The notes under the pieces are model-generated. The model had not been told where the DNA came from, ran no database searches, and saw only the letters and a list, made by a program, of their open reading frames with translations. Below are positions 43,537 through 52,652 of a stretch of 64,000 nucleotides of DNA, piece by piece; the first letter of the stretch is position 1; every line of letters begins with the position of its first letter. This stretch comes from JAMZMI01 sp049115715 (GTDB lineage: Bacteria > Bacteroidota > Bacteroidia > Cytophagales > Cyclobacteriaceae): positions 13,358 through 77,357 of the forward strand of contig JAGDZQ010000009.1 in assembly GCA_049115715.1 (NCBI GenBank), given 5' to 3'. The translations under genes were made by a program, and so were the position numbers.

Positions 43537-44654
43537 TCCAATCGATACAGAATGGCCTTAGCTTCTTGCTTAGTCTCCTCAATTGCTGAAAATGACAATG
43601 CTTCTTTGGCGTGATAGATTGACTTATCAATGTCTTCCTCATGCATGAAAATCCTGCTCATACCTAAGTGAGCAAGGCTCAATATGTGATCTCTTCCCAG
43701 CTCACCATTGTCTATTAGCCTTATGCTCTTTTGATAGTTCAACTTTGCTTCCGAGAAGGTATGATTTACTTTTTCCTCATACAACCCCTTGAACATATAT
43801 CCAGCTCTCAAATAATAAACCTTATCAACACTTAGTAGCTGATCAATCATTTCTAAAGGAGCCTTGTCGAAATCTCCACCACCTTCCAGAGATTCCAAAT
43901 ACTTGGATACCACATAATGATTGTTCGGATACAGTTCACACAATTCTAAGAGATAGGATTGCGCCAATTCAGGAATTTCCTCATATCGCAAGTAGATATA
44001 AGATAGATAGATATACGCTTCAACTTTTGTCAATACAGCAGTCTTGCACGCTTCTTTGATTTGTGATATCCCAAGTTTAGCATCGCCCGACCTGAAAAAC
44101 CAAAGCAACGGCTTATAAGATGGGTGCTTCTTCGGATACATTTCTCTAAAGTAATTATAGACTCCTGCCGGAAGGTAAAACTCAGGGTTTTCCTGTGTCA
44201 GTTGAAAAACGCTCCTAAGCAGGTTATAAGCTTTTCCAGCTTCTGTCAGCGCTTTCATATAGTAATCTCCATCCGCATAGTACTCAGCCAAAAGGCCTCT
44301 TGCCGTAATTTCAAAAAAGATTGCTTCGGGATGCTCCTGCCTACCCCCGTCTATACGTTCGGCCATTCGAATGGCCTCATACAAATGACCTGTGAATATT
44401 TTGAATGTGCTATCCTCTGTCACATTAGGCATACTAGACCAAAGCACATTCATCGCTTTCATCAAAGGAACTACAGGATGCAGGGGCATCAAGATCTCAA
44501 GTGAATCTATATAAATAGCCGCTGAGTCTTGCTGCATATTATATACATAACCAACCCCTGTCTTTACCAACGCCGTATTCTGATCATTGTCGAACAATTG
44601 AGCATACCCATTTAAGGCACAATAAAATATCAATATGAAAAGTGTTTGCTTCAA
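43533..44654 (-). CDS. Secreted protein with helical repeats, unknown (TTG start)
   Basis: A 373-aa protein with signal peptide (MKQTLFILIFYCALNGYAQ) and TPR-like helices through the rest (GVGYVYNMQQDSAAIYIDSLE, SYIYLRYEEIPELAQSYLLELCELYPNNHY, SLAHLGMSRIFMHEEDIDKSIYHAKEAL). No ATG is available in frame before the signal; the first codon is TTG at 44652-44654, so the start is an alternative codon. Function unknown; coupled to YigZ by an ATGA overlap. Confidence 0.62.
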   Translation of the reverse strand: MKQTLFILIFYCALNGYAQLFDNDQNTALVKTGVGYVYNMQQDSAAIYIDSLEILMPLHPVVPLMKAMNVLWSSMPNVTEDSTFKIFTGHLYEAIRMAERIDGGRQEHPEAIFFEITARGLLAEYYADGDYYMKALTEAGKAYNLLRSVFQLTQENPEFYLPAGVYNYFREMYPKKHPSYKPLLWFFRSGDAKLGISQIKEACKTAVLTKVEAYIYLSYIYLRYEEIPELAQSYLLELCELYPNNHYVVSKYLESLEGGGDFDKAPLEMIDQLLSVDKVYYLRAGYMFKGLYEEKVNHTFSEAKLNYQKSIRLIDNGELGRDHILSLAHLGMSRIFMHEEDIDKSIYHAKEALSFSAIEETKQEAKAILYRLE

Positions 44655-44897
44655 AAGCCGGCGCTTGGAGTTTTTTAATTAAAAATTGCAATTTACATAG
44701 ACTCTTCGAGCCTATTATGCTATAAAGAATGGTTATTATTTCTGTGTGTGAATCAAATTAGGTTTAGGTGTGAAATTTAAAATGGGTTTGAATAAATAAC
44801 TTAATTGCTCATGTTTAGCTTCTAAAGCTATCTTTATAGCTACCTCGAAACCATTCACTTCAGTATAGACAGTGTAACGGCAAAAAAGGTCAACGGG

Positions 44898-45746
44898 ATG
44901 AATAAAAAAAACTTGCTTTATTATCAACCTAAATATCTAGATGCTCAGAAATTCGCCTATCTAAAACACTTCGAATCAAAGGACTTTTGCTCCTTTTTTA
45001 ACATTATTGAAAAAGAGGGAATATCCATAACTCGTGCTCCATTCGGCGGAATAATAACATTGCAGGGAGAACCCACTTATGAAGCATTTGAAACGTACTT
45101 ATCAAACGTTAAACAGTCGTTAAAAACAGAGGGAGTCACCTCGATTCAAATAATTCAGCCACCAAGTTATTACAATGGGTTCGTCCATAACGATTGGATG
45201 GAAAAATTAGGATTTAAGATTAAAAGGGCTGAAATCAATCAGTTCGTTGATATGAGAGCCCCCATCTCTATGCATGACATGCAAAGGCGCCAACTGAAAA
45301 AAGACTGGGGGTTTAAGTTTAGAAAGGCTGATTCGAAAGAACTTAAGAACATTCATGGTTTCATTTCCGATTCCAGAAAAGAGCAAGGACTTGAAATCAA
45401 TATCTCTTTTGACAAATTGAATTTACTCTTCACCGCTCTTCCAGATCACTATGAGGCATTTGTGGTCGAGCAAGGAAACTCAATAGCATGTGCGGCAATT
45501 ATGACTAAAGTAACGGAAGATACCTGGTACTACTACCTCCCTGCAACGAATGCTTCGTTTAGAAAGCAAAGTCCAATGGTTCATCTTCTAAACTACTTAT
45601 TCGATTATTACAAGAATAAAGATGTTGCTTTTCTCGACTTGGGAGTATCTTCAATCAACGGAGAAACTCAAACTTCTTTGTTTGAGTTTAAGGAAAGAAT
45701 GGGTGCCTTAGCCACTAAACGCATCGCTTTGAAACTAGATCTTTAG
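44898..45746 (+). CDS. GNAT/FemAB-like acyltransferase
   Basis: A 282-aa cytosolic protein. Two GNAT-fold halves are suggested; the C-terminal half shows KADSKELKNIHGFISDSRKEQG, YEAFVVEQGNSIACAAIMTKV, YYLPATNASFRKQSPMVHLLNYLFDYY and FLDLGVSSINGE, which match FemAB-like peptidoglycan or aminoacyl transferases. The substrate is unknown. Preceded by a 243-base intergenic stretch holding only short A/T-rich palindromes. Confidence 0.65.
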   Translation: MNKKNLLYYQPKYLDAQKFAYLKHFESKDFCSFFNIIEKEGISITRAPFGGIITLQGEPTYEAFETYLSNVKQSLKTEGVTSIQIIQPPSYYNGFVHNDWMEKLGFKIKRAEINQFVDMRAPISMHDMQRRQLKKDWGFKFRKADSKELKNIHGFISDSRKEQGLEINISFDKLNLLFTALPDHYEAFVVEQGNSIACAAIMTKVTEDTWYYYLPATNASFRKQSPMVHLLNYLFDYYKNKDVAFLDLGVSSINGETQTSLFEFKERMGALATKRIALKLDL

Positions 45747-45831
45747 TTTTCTTTTCAAAAATCATTAATCGAGTAATTGTTAACTTAGGATCATGTAATT
45801 ACGAATTGTCCGATCATTTAAACTACTAACC

Positions 45832-46329
45832 ATGACCTCAAAACTCCCCGCTCTGTTCATTTTTATTCTTTTTTTCTGTTTCTATGATGCCTCTTCTCAA
45901 ACTCATCCGGATATTATATCTACAAAAAAAATCTTCGGAGGCTACCAGTTTTCTCAATATGGCAAAACGATAAAAATGGGTCAATTACCAGATAGAGTGC
46001 AGACTAACTCAGAAGCATTTGAACTTGCGAAATCTGCCAAGTCAAGCTTCATTTTTGCCAATGTTTTAGGAGCCGTAGGAGGGTTTATGATCGGCTGGCC
46101 TCTTGGTACAGCTGCAGGCGGAGGAGATCCTCAATGGACCATGCTTGGAATTGGTGCTAGCATTGCTGCTATCTCAATACCACTGAGTATTAGTTCCAAC
46201 AAAAAGGCAATTAATGCAATCGAGAAATTCAATGGCGATTTAGAAAAAAATACAGACACAGCTCTAAATAAAATCGAATTCAACCTTACTTTAAAAGGAA
46301 ACGGAATTGGACTTGTAATGAGTTTTTAA
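45832..46329 (+). CDS. Secreted or membrane protein of unknown function, 165 aa
   Basis: Signal-like helix (MTSKLPALFIFILFFCFYDASSQ) and a Gly-rich pair of hydrophobic segments (FANVLGAVGGFMIGWPLGTAAGG and WTMLGIGASIAAISIPLSI) that look like two more helices. Unknown family. Its stop overlaps the stop of hisB on the other strand by three bases, a tightly packed convergent end. Confidence 0.6.
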   Translation: MTSKLPALFIFILFFCFYDASSQTHPDIISTKKIFGGYQFSQYGKTIKMGQLPDRVQTNSEAFELAKSAKSSFIFANVLGAVGGFMIGWPLGTAAGGGDPQWTMLGIGASIAAISIPLSISSNKKAINAIEKFNGDLEKNTDTALNKIEFNLTLKGNGIGLVMSF

Positions 46330-47420
46330 AGCGTCCCCTTAGTACTTGGCAATGATCCCATTTCTTCCGGATTTCTTTTAATAGCCATTTTGATGGCTTT
46401 GGCCCATGCCTTGAAGATGCCTTCTATTTTATGATGCTCGTTATCACCTTCTGCTTTGATATTGAGATTTGATAGAGATGTATCCGAAAACGATTTAAAA
46501 AAATGAAAGAACATTTCCGTAGGCATCTCTCCTATCTTCTCTCTCTTGAATTCGGCCTCCCACACAGCCCAAGGTCTTCCTCCAAAATCAATCGCCACCT
46601 GAGCAAGTACGTCATCCATAGGTAAAAGGAACCCGTATCGGTTAATTCCCTTTTTATTCCCAAGAGCAACCTTAAAAGCTTCTCCCAGTGCTAAAGCAGT
46701 ATCCTCAATTGTGTGATGCTCGTCGATATGAAGATCACCTTTCACCTTTACATCCAAATCAATACCACCGTGCTTTCCGAGCTGATCTAGCATATGATCA
46801 AAGAAACCAAGCCCTGTATCGATACTTGTTTTTCCCGACCCGTCAAGATTTAAGCTGATTGCAATATCAGTCTCCTTGGTAGTTCTACTGACCGAAGCTG
46901 CCCTTGGTTTCAAAATCAAATGTTGATAGATTTCTTTCCAGCTATCTGTGGTGAGCTCAGCGTCTGTTTTCTTTTCGCTCGATATATGAATGGCTTTACA
47001 GCCAATATTTTCTGCAAGCTGAACATCTGTGGCTCTGTCTCCTATGACAAAGGAATTTTTCAAATCATAATCACCTTTCAGATAAGCTTCGAGCATACCT
47101 GTACCCGGTTTTCTATTGGGGTGATTATCCGCAGGAAAGTGCTCATCTATATGGATGGTATCAAATTTAATTCCCTGACTTTCGAGCGTCCTCATAATAA
47201 GGTTGTGTACCGGCCAAAAAGTATCTTCAGGAAAAGAATCAGTTCCCAGGCCATCTTGATTTGTAACCATTGCCAACACGTAATTCGACTCTGACCGAAT
47301 TTTTCTCAAATAGAAAAACACATCCGAAAGGTAGCTCACCTTATCGATGTGGTCGATTTGCTCATCTTCCGTCTCATGGTTGATTGTGCCGTCTCGGTCT
47401 ATAAATAGTACAGGTCTCAT
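46326..47420 (-). CDS. hisB: Bifunctional histidinol-phosphatase / imidazoleglycerol-phosphate dehydratase
   Basis: Catalyses steps 7 and 9 of histidine synthesis. The 364-aa fusion has a HAD phosphatase half (1-165; nucleophile Asp8 and Asp10 in FIDRDGTIN, then GDRATDVQLA) and an IGPD half (about 172-364; FFDHMLDQLGKHGG, DEHHTIEDTALALG and EHHKIEGIFKA Mn-binding motifs). The zinc-binding loop of E. coli HisB-N (Cys-x-His-x5-Cys-x-Cys) aligns here with IDEHFPADNHPNRKP, so the cysteines are replaced by Asp92, His100 and Asn102. Last gene of hisGDCB. Confidence 0.93.
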   Translation of the reverse strand: MRPVLFIDRDGTINHETEDEQIDHIDKVSYLSDVFFYLRKIRSESNYVLAMVTNQDGLGTDSFPEDTFWPVHNLIMRTLESQGIKFDTIHIDEHFPADNHPNRKPGTGMLEAYLKGDYDLKNSFVIGDRATDVQLAENIGCKAIHISSEKKTDAELTTDSWKEIYQHLILKPRAASVSRTTKETDIAISLNLDGSGKTSIDTGLGFFDHMLDQLGKHGGIDLDVKVKGDLHIDEHHTIEDTALALGEAFKVALGNKKGINRYGFLLPMDDVLAQVAIDFGGRPWAVWEAEFKREKIGEMPTEMFFHFFKSFSDTSLSNLNIKAEGDNEHHKIEGIFKAWAKAIKMAIKRNPEEMGSLPSTKGTL

Positions 47421-47438
47421 TTGGTTTTGGTTTGTTTC

Positions 47439-48494
47439 CTAAAGTTGATCGGTATACTTTTTTAATAATTGAATGAGGTTAGCATTTTCCTCTCTTGTGC
47501 CAACTGTGATTCTCAAGCAACCTTCACAATGAAGCTGAGAGCTTCTATCTCTTACTATCAAGGTATTTTTGATGAGGTATTCGAAAACCTCTTTTGCCTT
47601 ATCCATCCTTACTAAAAGAAAATTGGCTGCACTTGGTATGATTTCCTTCACCATGGAAATCTCTAGCAATGAGCTTTCCAGTTCTGCCCTGGAATTAAGC
47701 AACTCCTCAACGAACTTATTCTTTTTGGTCTCGTTATTTAGGGCTTCTAAAGCCAGAGTCTGATTAGGCAGGCTCAGATTGTAAGGTGGTTTAATCTTAT
47801 TAAGCATGGAGATAATGAATGAATTACCCATTGCGACACCCACACGAATCCCTGCCATGCCCCACGCCTTACTAAGCGTTTGAAGTACGATTAGGTTGGG
47901 ATGAGCTTTTATATAGGAAGTCCAACTTTCCTCAGGTGAGAAATCGACATAAGCTTCATCTATCACAACTATACCCTGAAATTCATTCAAGATTGTTTCG
48001 ATCGCTTTTCTATCCAAAAGATTCCCTGATGGATTGTTGGGAGAACAAACAAAAATCATTTTGCTCTTTTCCGACCAGACAGACCTCAAAGCGTCCAAGT
48101 CAATTTGAAAATCAGAAGTGAGCGGAATTTGCTTGTTCTCAACCCCATTGATGTCAGCTGAAACAGCGTACATTCCATAGGTCGGAGGCATGGTAATAAC
48201 ATGATCCTCTCGAGGCTCACAGAATAGACGCACCAGCAAATCTATGGGCTCATCACTGCCATTACCAAAGAAGATATTTTCCTTAGCCACTCCCTTTATT
48301 TCACTCCACTTTGCTTTTAATGCATCGTGATGTGGGTCGGGATACCGATTGTAAAATAATTCAGAGGAAGAGCCAATGGCATTTTCATTGGCATCCAAAA
48401 AAACACCTATCGTTCCCGTATACTCATCCCTTGCGGATGAATACGGCTTAATTGCTTCAAGATGTTTTCTTATCAGCTTTTCGGGAGATACCAT
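47439..48494 (-). CDS. hisC: Histidinol-phosphate aminotransferase
   Basis: PLP enzyme (351 aa, class I/II fold) for step 8: imidazole acetol phosphate to histidinol phosphate. Markers are FLDANENAIGSS (start of the HisC signature), NRYPDPHHDAL, SPNNPSGNL, VIDEAYVDFSPEESW and the PLP lysine Lys209 in LQTLSKAWGMAGIRVG. The start ATG lies 38 bases inside the 3' end of hisD; no later Met is available before conserved residues, so the overlap appears real and suggests coupling. Confidence 0.94.
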   Translation of the reverse strand: MVSPEKLIRKHLEAIKPYSSARDEYTGTIGVFLDANENAIGSSSELFYNRYPDPHHDALKAKWSEIKGVAKENIFFGNGSDEPIDLLVRLFCEPREDHVITMPPTYGMYAVSADINGVENKQIPLTSDFQIDLDALRSVWSEKSKMIFVCSPNNPSGNLLDRKAIETILNEFQGIVVIDEAYVDFSPEESWTSYIKAHPNLIVLQTLSKAWGMAGIRVGVAMGNSFIISMLNKIKPPYNLSLPNQTLALEALNNETKKNKFVEELLNSRAELESSLLEISMVKEIIPSAANFLLVRMDKAKEVFEYLIKNTLIVRDRSSQLHCEGCLRITVGTREENANLIQLLKKYTDQL

Positions 48495-49782
48495 CTTTAT
48501 GTAATTTTTTGAGCCTTATCGTTACTGCGTTTTTATGTGCATCGAGTAATTCTGCTTCCGCCATTTTCTCGATTGTAGGCCCAAGGTGAAGCAAACCTTC
48601 CTCATTGATGCGCTGATAGGTTATTTTCTTTACGTAGCTATCCAAAGACACACCACTAAAGGATTTTGCCCATCCGTTAGTAGGAAGTGTGTGGTTGGTT
48701 CCCGATGCGTAATCTCCTGCTGATTCAGGCGTATAATTGCCTATAAAGATAGAGCCTGCATTTTTGACCAGGTCTGCAATCTCATCGGCATTAGAAGTAC
48801 TGATGATTAAGTGTTCAGGGCCATACTTATTGATGATCTTCAGAATCGCTTCTTGATTTGACTCTACTATCACCGCACTTTTTTCGAGTGCTTTTTTGGC
48901 TATTTCTTTTCTGGATAGCTTAGAAATCTGAGATGTTACTTCAGCATTTACAGCATCCGCTACTTCCTTGGAAGTGGCTATTAAGATCACCTGGCTATCT
49001 GCTCCATGCTCTGCCTGAGATAGTAAATCTGCTGCCGCAAATGACGCCTCAGATGTTTCATCGACGACTACTAAAACCTCCGAAGGTCCTGCTGGCATAT
49101 CAATAGACACCTCTGTTTGTGCCACTAGTTGCTTGGCTGCAGTTACGTACTGATTTCCCGGGCCAAATATTTTATCAACCTTAGGCACACTTTCGGTTCC
49201 ATAAGCCATTGCAGCAATGGCTTGCGCTCCACCTAACTTCAGAACTCGATCTATGCCAACCAGCTTAGCCGTATATAATACAACAGGATTGATTTCTCCC
49301 AATCTATTTGTAGGAGACGCAAGAATCACTTTTCTGCAACCTGCGATTTTAGCTGGTATGCCTAGCATCAATACCGTTGAAAATAATGGAGCCGAACCTC
49401 CAGGAATGTATAATCCTACCTTCTGAATAGGAACAGACTTGCGACTGCAGGTAACTCCTGGCATCACTTCCATCACAAGGTCTTCCTGAGATTGAGCTTT
49501 GTGAAACTCGTGGATATTGTTGTAGGCAACCTGTATCGCCTCTTTCAATGTATCTAAAACCTGATCATCAGCTATTTCGAATTCTTTCTCAGAAACCCAA
49601 AGTTCATCAAGTTCAACGTGATCGTATTCAAGTGCCAGCTTTTTCAGCGCTTCGTCTCCTCCTCTTTTTACTTTATCTAAAATTGGTTGGACTATTTTGT
49701 TGATTCTTGCTGAATCAATAGTTGGGCGCTTGAGAATTTTCTTAATTTCCTTCTTATCCGGTTTCTCGTAAACGGGTATCAT
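48457..49782 (-). CDS. hisD: Histidinol dehydrogenase
   Basis: NAD-dependent four-electron oxidation of L-histidinol to histidine (last two steps). The 441-aa protein carries GLYIPGGSAPLFSTVLMLGIPAKIAG, the signature FGPGNQYVTAAKQ, DMPAGPSEVLVV, the Zn-linked LSQAEHGADSQVIL, and SAGDYASGTNHTLPTNGWAK. Overlaps hisG by a single base (TAATG) and hisC by 38. Confidence 0.96.
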   Translation of the reverse strand: MIPVYEKPDKKEIKKILKRPTIDSARINKIVQPILDKVKRGGDEALKKLALEYDHVELDELWVSEKEFEIADDQVLDTLKEAIQVAYNNIHEFHKAQSQEDLVMEVMPGVTCSRKSVPIQKVGLYIPGGSAPLFSTVLMLGIPAKIAGCRKVILASPTNRLGEINPVVLYTAKLVGIDRVLKLGGAQAIAAMAYGTESVPKVDKIFGPGNQYVTAAKQLVAQTEVSIDMPAGPSEVLVVVDETSEASFAAADLLSQAEHGADSQVILIATSKEVADAVNAEVTSQISKLSRKEIAKKALEKSAVIVESNQEAILKIINKYGPEHLIISTSNADEIADLVKNAGSIFIGNYTPESAGDYASGTNHTLPTNGWAKSFSGVSLDSYVKKITYQRINEEGLLHLGPTIEKMAEAELLDAHKNAVTIRLKKLHKDGISRKADKKTS

Positions 49783-50639
49783 TAGTTAATCATTTTCTCG
49801 ATTGGCACAACTAATACGCCTTCTGCACCGGCTTCTCTCAGCTTTTCAATATTCTCCCAAAAATCATCTTCATTGATCACCGAGTGAATACTACTCCATC
49901 CATCTTGAGCGAGTGGAAGTACTGTCGGGCTTCTCATCCCTGGTAATAACTTGATGATCCCTTCAATGTTTTCATTGGGAGCATTCAGCAAAACGTACTT
50001 GTTGTTTTTACCTTCAAGTACAGCATTTATTCTGAAAATAAGTTGATCAAGTAGCTCTTTTTTTGAAGCATCCAAACTCTTCGATGCAATCAGAACAGCT
50101 TCTGATTTAGCAACCGTCTCTACTTCTTTCAATCCATTGCTCAAAAGGGTACTTCCAGAGCTTACGATATCGCAAATGCCCTCAGCTAAGCCAATGCCTG
50201 GAGCGATTTCCACGGAACCGCTAATCTCATGAACCTCGCAAGAGATACTTTTTTCTTTCAAAAATTTCTTTAGAATATTTGGGTAAGATGTAGCTATATT
50301 TTTCCCATCAAAGTAAGAAATCCCGGGATAATCTTCTTCTCTCGGAATTGCTAATGAAAGTCTGCATTTAGAAAACCCAAGGTATTTCGCAACGTCAATA
50401 TTTTTCAAATATTCTTCATGTACGTTTTGCCCTACGATACCAATATCAGCAATACCGTCTTCTACATAACCAGGAATATCATCGTCTCTGAGGAATAAAA
50501 ATTCTATTGGGAAATTATGAGACTGAGCTTTTAGTTTTTTAGCGCCATTGTTGAATTTAATGCCGCATTCTTTAAATAGTTTTAAAGAGTCTTCACTAAG
50601 TCTTCCTGACTTTTGAACTGCTACTTTAAGTATTGACAT
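49782..50639 (-). CDS. hisG: ATP phosphoribosyltransferase, long form
   Basis: Committed step of histidine synthesis (ATP + PRPP). At 285 aa it is the long, homohexameric form with a C-terminal ACT-like regulatory domain (about 225-285; GMRSPTVLPLAQDGWSSIHSVIN), so feedback inhibition by histidine is expected. Catalytic region: VQKSGRLSEDS, DDDIPGYVEDGIADIGIVG and DIVSSGSTLLSNGL (PRPP loop). First structural gene of the operon, 71 bases downstream of the His-rich leader ORF. Confidence 0.95.
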   Translation of the reverse strand: MSILKVAVQKSGRLSEDSLKLFKECGIKFNNGAKKLKAQSHNFPIEFLFLRDDDIPGYVEDGIADIGIVGQNVHEEYLKNIDVAKYLGFSKCRLSLAIPREEDYPGISYFDGKNIATSYPNILKKFLKEKSISCEVHEISGSVEIAPGIGLAEGICDIVSSGSTLLSNGLKEVETVAKSEAVLIASKSLDASKKELLDQLIFRINAVLEGKNNKYVLLNAPNENIEGIIKLLPGMRSPTVLPLAQDGWSSIHSVINEDDFWENIEKLREAGAEGVLVVPIEKMIN

Positions 50640-50710
50640 GATGTGGTTTGGATGAAAAAATTGAAATATGAAATTGGAATTAGCATCTTAGGATACCTGA
50701 GATTGTTGTA

Positions 50711-50755
50711 TCAATGACAATGATGATGCTCGTGTTGTGTCGCTTTCCAATTCAT
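50711..50755 (-). CDS. hisL: Histidine-rich leader peptide of the his operon
   Basis: A 14-codon frame upstream of hisG on the same strand: MNWKATQHEHHHCH, then TGA. Five of the last seven codons are His (CAC, then CAT CAT CAT, and CAT). Five His in 14 residues, in the correct place and orientation, is the hallmark of a ribosome-dependent his attenuator. RNA between leader and hisG can form alternative pairs: an AGGTATCCT-type hairpin at 50685-50703, or pairing of the His-codon segment (50725-50730) with 50682-50687, which overlaps that hairpin; also AATTGGAA (50745-50752) with 50672-50679. There is no hairpin immediately before the only T-run (about 50656-50661), so the switching mechanism is not settled. 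Confidence 0.8.
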   Translation of the reverse strand: MNWKATQHEHHHCH

Positions 50756-50759
50756 CCAG

Positions 50760-50767
50760 CAAATTTA
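50760..50767 (-). promoter_or_regulatory. Exact -7 box TAAATTTG before the his leader
   Basis: Matches TAnnTTTG on the minus strand; its last base is four bases before the leader ATG. No clear -33 TTTG. If used, transcription would start at or next to the leader start codon, so the leader would be translated from a leaderless end. Confidence 0.5.
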
Positions 50768-50803
50768 TAATGGAATACCCTAAAATATCTACGAAAAAGA
50801 GAA

Positions 50804-50829
50804 TTAAAAAACCCCGAAGGTTCGGGGTT
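50804..50829 (-). terminator. Intrinsic terminator after the universal stress protein gene
   Basis: A 9-bp stem AACCCCGAA/TTCGGGGTT (50810-50829, loop GG) followed on the minus strand by a T-run. It separates the UspA transcript from the his operon promoter. Confidence 0.88.
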
Positions 50830-50836
50830 TAAAATT

Positions 50837-51688
50837 TTATTCTGCGTCTAGTCCAAAAGTCCAAACAGGAACGGCTGAGTGATTGACCACATCCTCGGCA
50901 ATACTGCCATTGATAAAATGGCCAATTCCGCGTCGCTGATTGGTTCCAATAGCAATCATATCGGCTCCAATGTCTTCAGCGTAAGCTATAATACCGTCTT
51001 CTTCATTGGAGTGATTGTATATATCAAGCTCATAATTGGAAATCATAGCACCATTTACGAAATCTGTCATCTGCTTCATATCATGTCTGGAAGTAGTGAA
51101 ACTGGACGGTGTATTGATTTTCACAATTTTAAGTTTTGCCTCAAATACTTTTTGCAATCGCTTAACGTGATTTACAAACGACTCTGGAACGTCGTGAAAG
51201 TTTGAAGCAAAAACAATATCATGAATATCGTCAACACTCGTAGGTTTAGAAATCGTGATTACGGGACATTTGGAAAAACGAACCATACGCTCAGCGTTAG
51301 ATCCAACTAGAAATTCATTCACTCCACTTGCTCCCGATGTACCCATTACCACCAATTCGATATTCTTGGTTGAGATTTCACTGGAAATTTCTTTGAAAGG
51401 CTGCCCCAGTACGATTTTATAACTCAAATCGACATCTTCATACTTGAGATCACCCATTAGGGCTTTCATTTTTTCTTCCGCGGTTAGGATCATTTGCTTG
51501 ATATAAACCACTTCCATTGGATCATAATCCTTTACTCCCATAGTCTTAATTGTATCAGGGGAAGGGTGCTCAATTACGTTAATTAAGGTAACACAGCATC
51601 CACTTGTTTTGCGAGAAATATCAACAGCGAAATCAAGTGCATTTAATGCTACATCAGAAAAATCATAAGGGACGAGTAGTTTTTTCAT
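50837..51688 (-). CDS. Universal stress protein, tandem UspA domains
   Basis: A 283-aa cytosolic stress protein of two Usp domains. The first (about 1-145) has a complete ATP-binding motif G-x2-G-x9-GS in VMGTSGASGVNEFLVGSNAE; the second (about 150-283) has a degenerate motif (AIGTNQRRGIGHFINGSIAE, second Gly replaced by Gln). Single-gene unit with its own terminator. Confidence 0.93.
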   Translation of the reverse strand: MKKLLVPYDFSDVALNALDFAVDISRKTSGCCVTLINVIEHPSPDTIKTMGVKDYDPMEVVYIKQMILTAEEKMKALMGDLKYEDVDLSYKIVLGQPFKEISSEISTKNIELVVMGTSGASGVNEFLVGSNAERMVRFSKCPVITISKPTSVDDIHDIVFASNFHDVPESFVNHVKRLQKVFEAKLKIVKINTPSSFTTSRHDMKQMTDFVNGAMISNYELDIYNHSNEEDGIIAYAEDIGADMIAIGTNQRRGIGHFINGSIAEDVVNHSAVPVWTFGLDAE

Positions 51689-51755
51689 TTTTGAGTTTTT
51701 TGCTTTTTTCTAAGTTAGCGAATTATCTTCTTTAAACAATCCAAAGGCACGATTC

Positions 51756-52652
51756 TTACAAAAGTGCCCACCCAAAAAGCAGGACAAATAGCAAGGTGGT
51801 TAATGCCATCTGTTTCAAAAAGGGATCAAGTTCTGCAACTGTTTTTTTTGTGTATACAGCGTGGGCATTCATGAAAACCAGTGGAGCTATTAACAGGAAA
51901 ATCCAATCCAAATTCTTGAATGAATACTTATAGGCAAAAATGAGGGAGCAACTAAAGGCTACAGCTAATATCAGCCAGTGGTAAATCACTGCTTTATTTC
52001 TTCCGAGTCTCACGGGAATACTATACTTACCCGATACTTTGTCTGATTCTATGTCTCGAATGTTATTGACATTGAGCACAGCTACGGAGAATAGACCACA
52101 GGTTGTTGCAGGTAGTAAATGAGAAATGACAATATCTCCTGAGTAAAGAAAAAAACTACCCATCACCCCTACATATCCGAAGAAGATCAAAACGAATAAA
52201 TCCCCGAAACCAGAATACCCATATGGATTTTTCCCTACTGTGTATTTGATTGCCGCTGCAATGGCAGCAATACCAATAGCAATGAAAGTCAAGGACAATT
52301 TCCAGTCATTGGGGAAAGCATAAATGACAAGCGAAACCCCACTGATCAAGGCAAGTAAACTTGAAGTGATCATTGCCTTCTTCATTGCCTCTTTAGAGAT
52401 CAAACCAGACTGAACAGTTCTACTGGGTCCTTCTCTCTTTTCACTATCTACTCCCGATTCCGAATCACCATAATCATTCGCGAGATTGGAAAGTACCTGA
52501 AGAAATAAGGTAGTGAGTAGGCTCAACGCTAAAATGACTCCATCGAAAGTATCACTGGAAGCAGCCAAAAAGCCTCCAAGTAAAATGGATGAAAAGGCCA
52601 ACGGCAGAGTCCTAAGCCGAAAGGCTTGTATCCAAGCTTTGGTTTTATTCAC
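51756..52652 (-). CDS. menA: 1,4-dihydroxy-2-naphthoate polyprenyltransferase
   Basis: Attaches the isoprenoid chain to DHNA in menaquinone synthesis; integral membrane UbiA-family protein of 298 aa with about eight helices. The allylic-diphosphate site is NLANDYGDSESGVDSEKREG and the second acidic motif is NVNNIRDIESDKVSGK. It supplies the quinone for the complex I encoded nearby. Last gene of the five-gene operon; starts eight bases inside the end of the lipoprotein gene. Confidence 0.95.
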   Translation of the reverse strand: MNKTKAWIQAFRLRTLPLAFSSILLGGFLAASSDTFDGVILALSLLTTLFLQVLSNLANDYGDSESGVDSEKREGPSRTVQSGLISKEAMKKAMITSSLLALISGVSLVIYAFPNDWKLSLTFIAIGIAAIAAAIKYTVGKNPYGYSGFGDLFVLIFFGYVGVMGSFFLYSGDIVISHLLPATTCGLFSVAVLNVNNIRDIESDKVSGKYSIPVRLGRNKAVIYHWLILAVAFSCSLIFAYKYSFKNLDWIFLLIAPLVFMNAHAVYTKKTVAELDPFLKQMALTTLLFVLLFGWALL

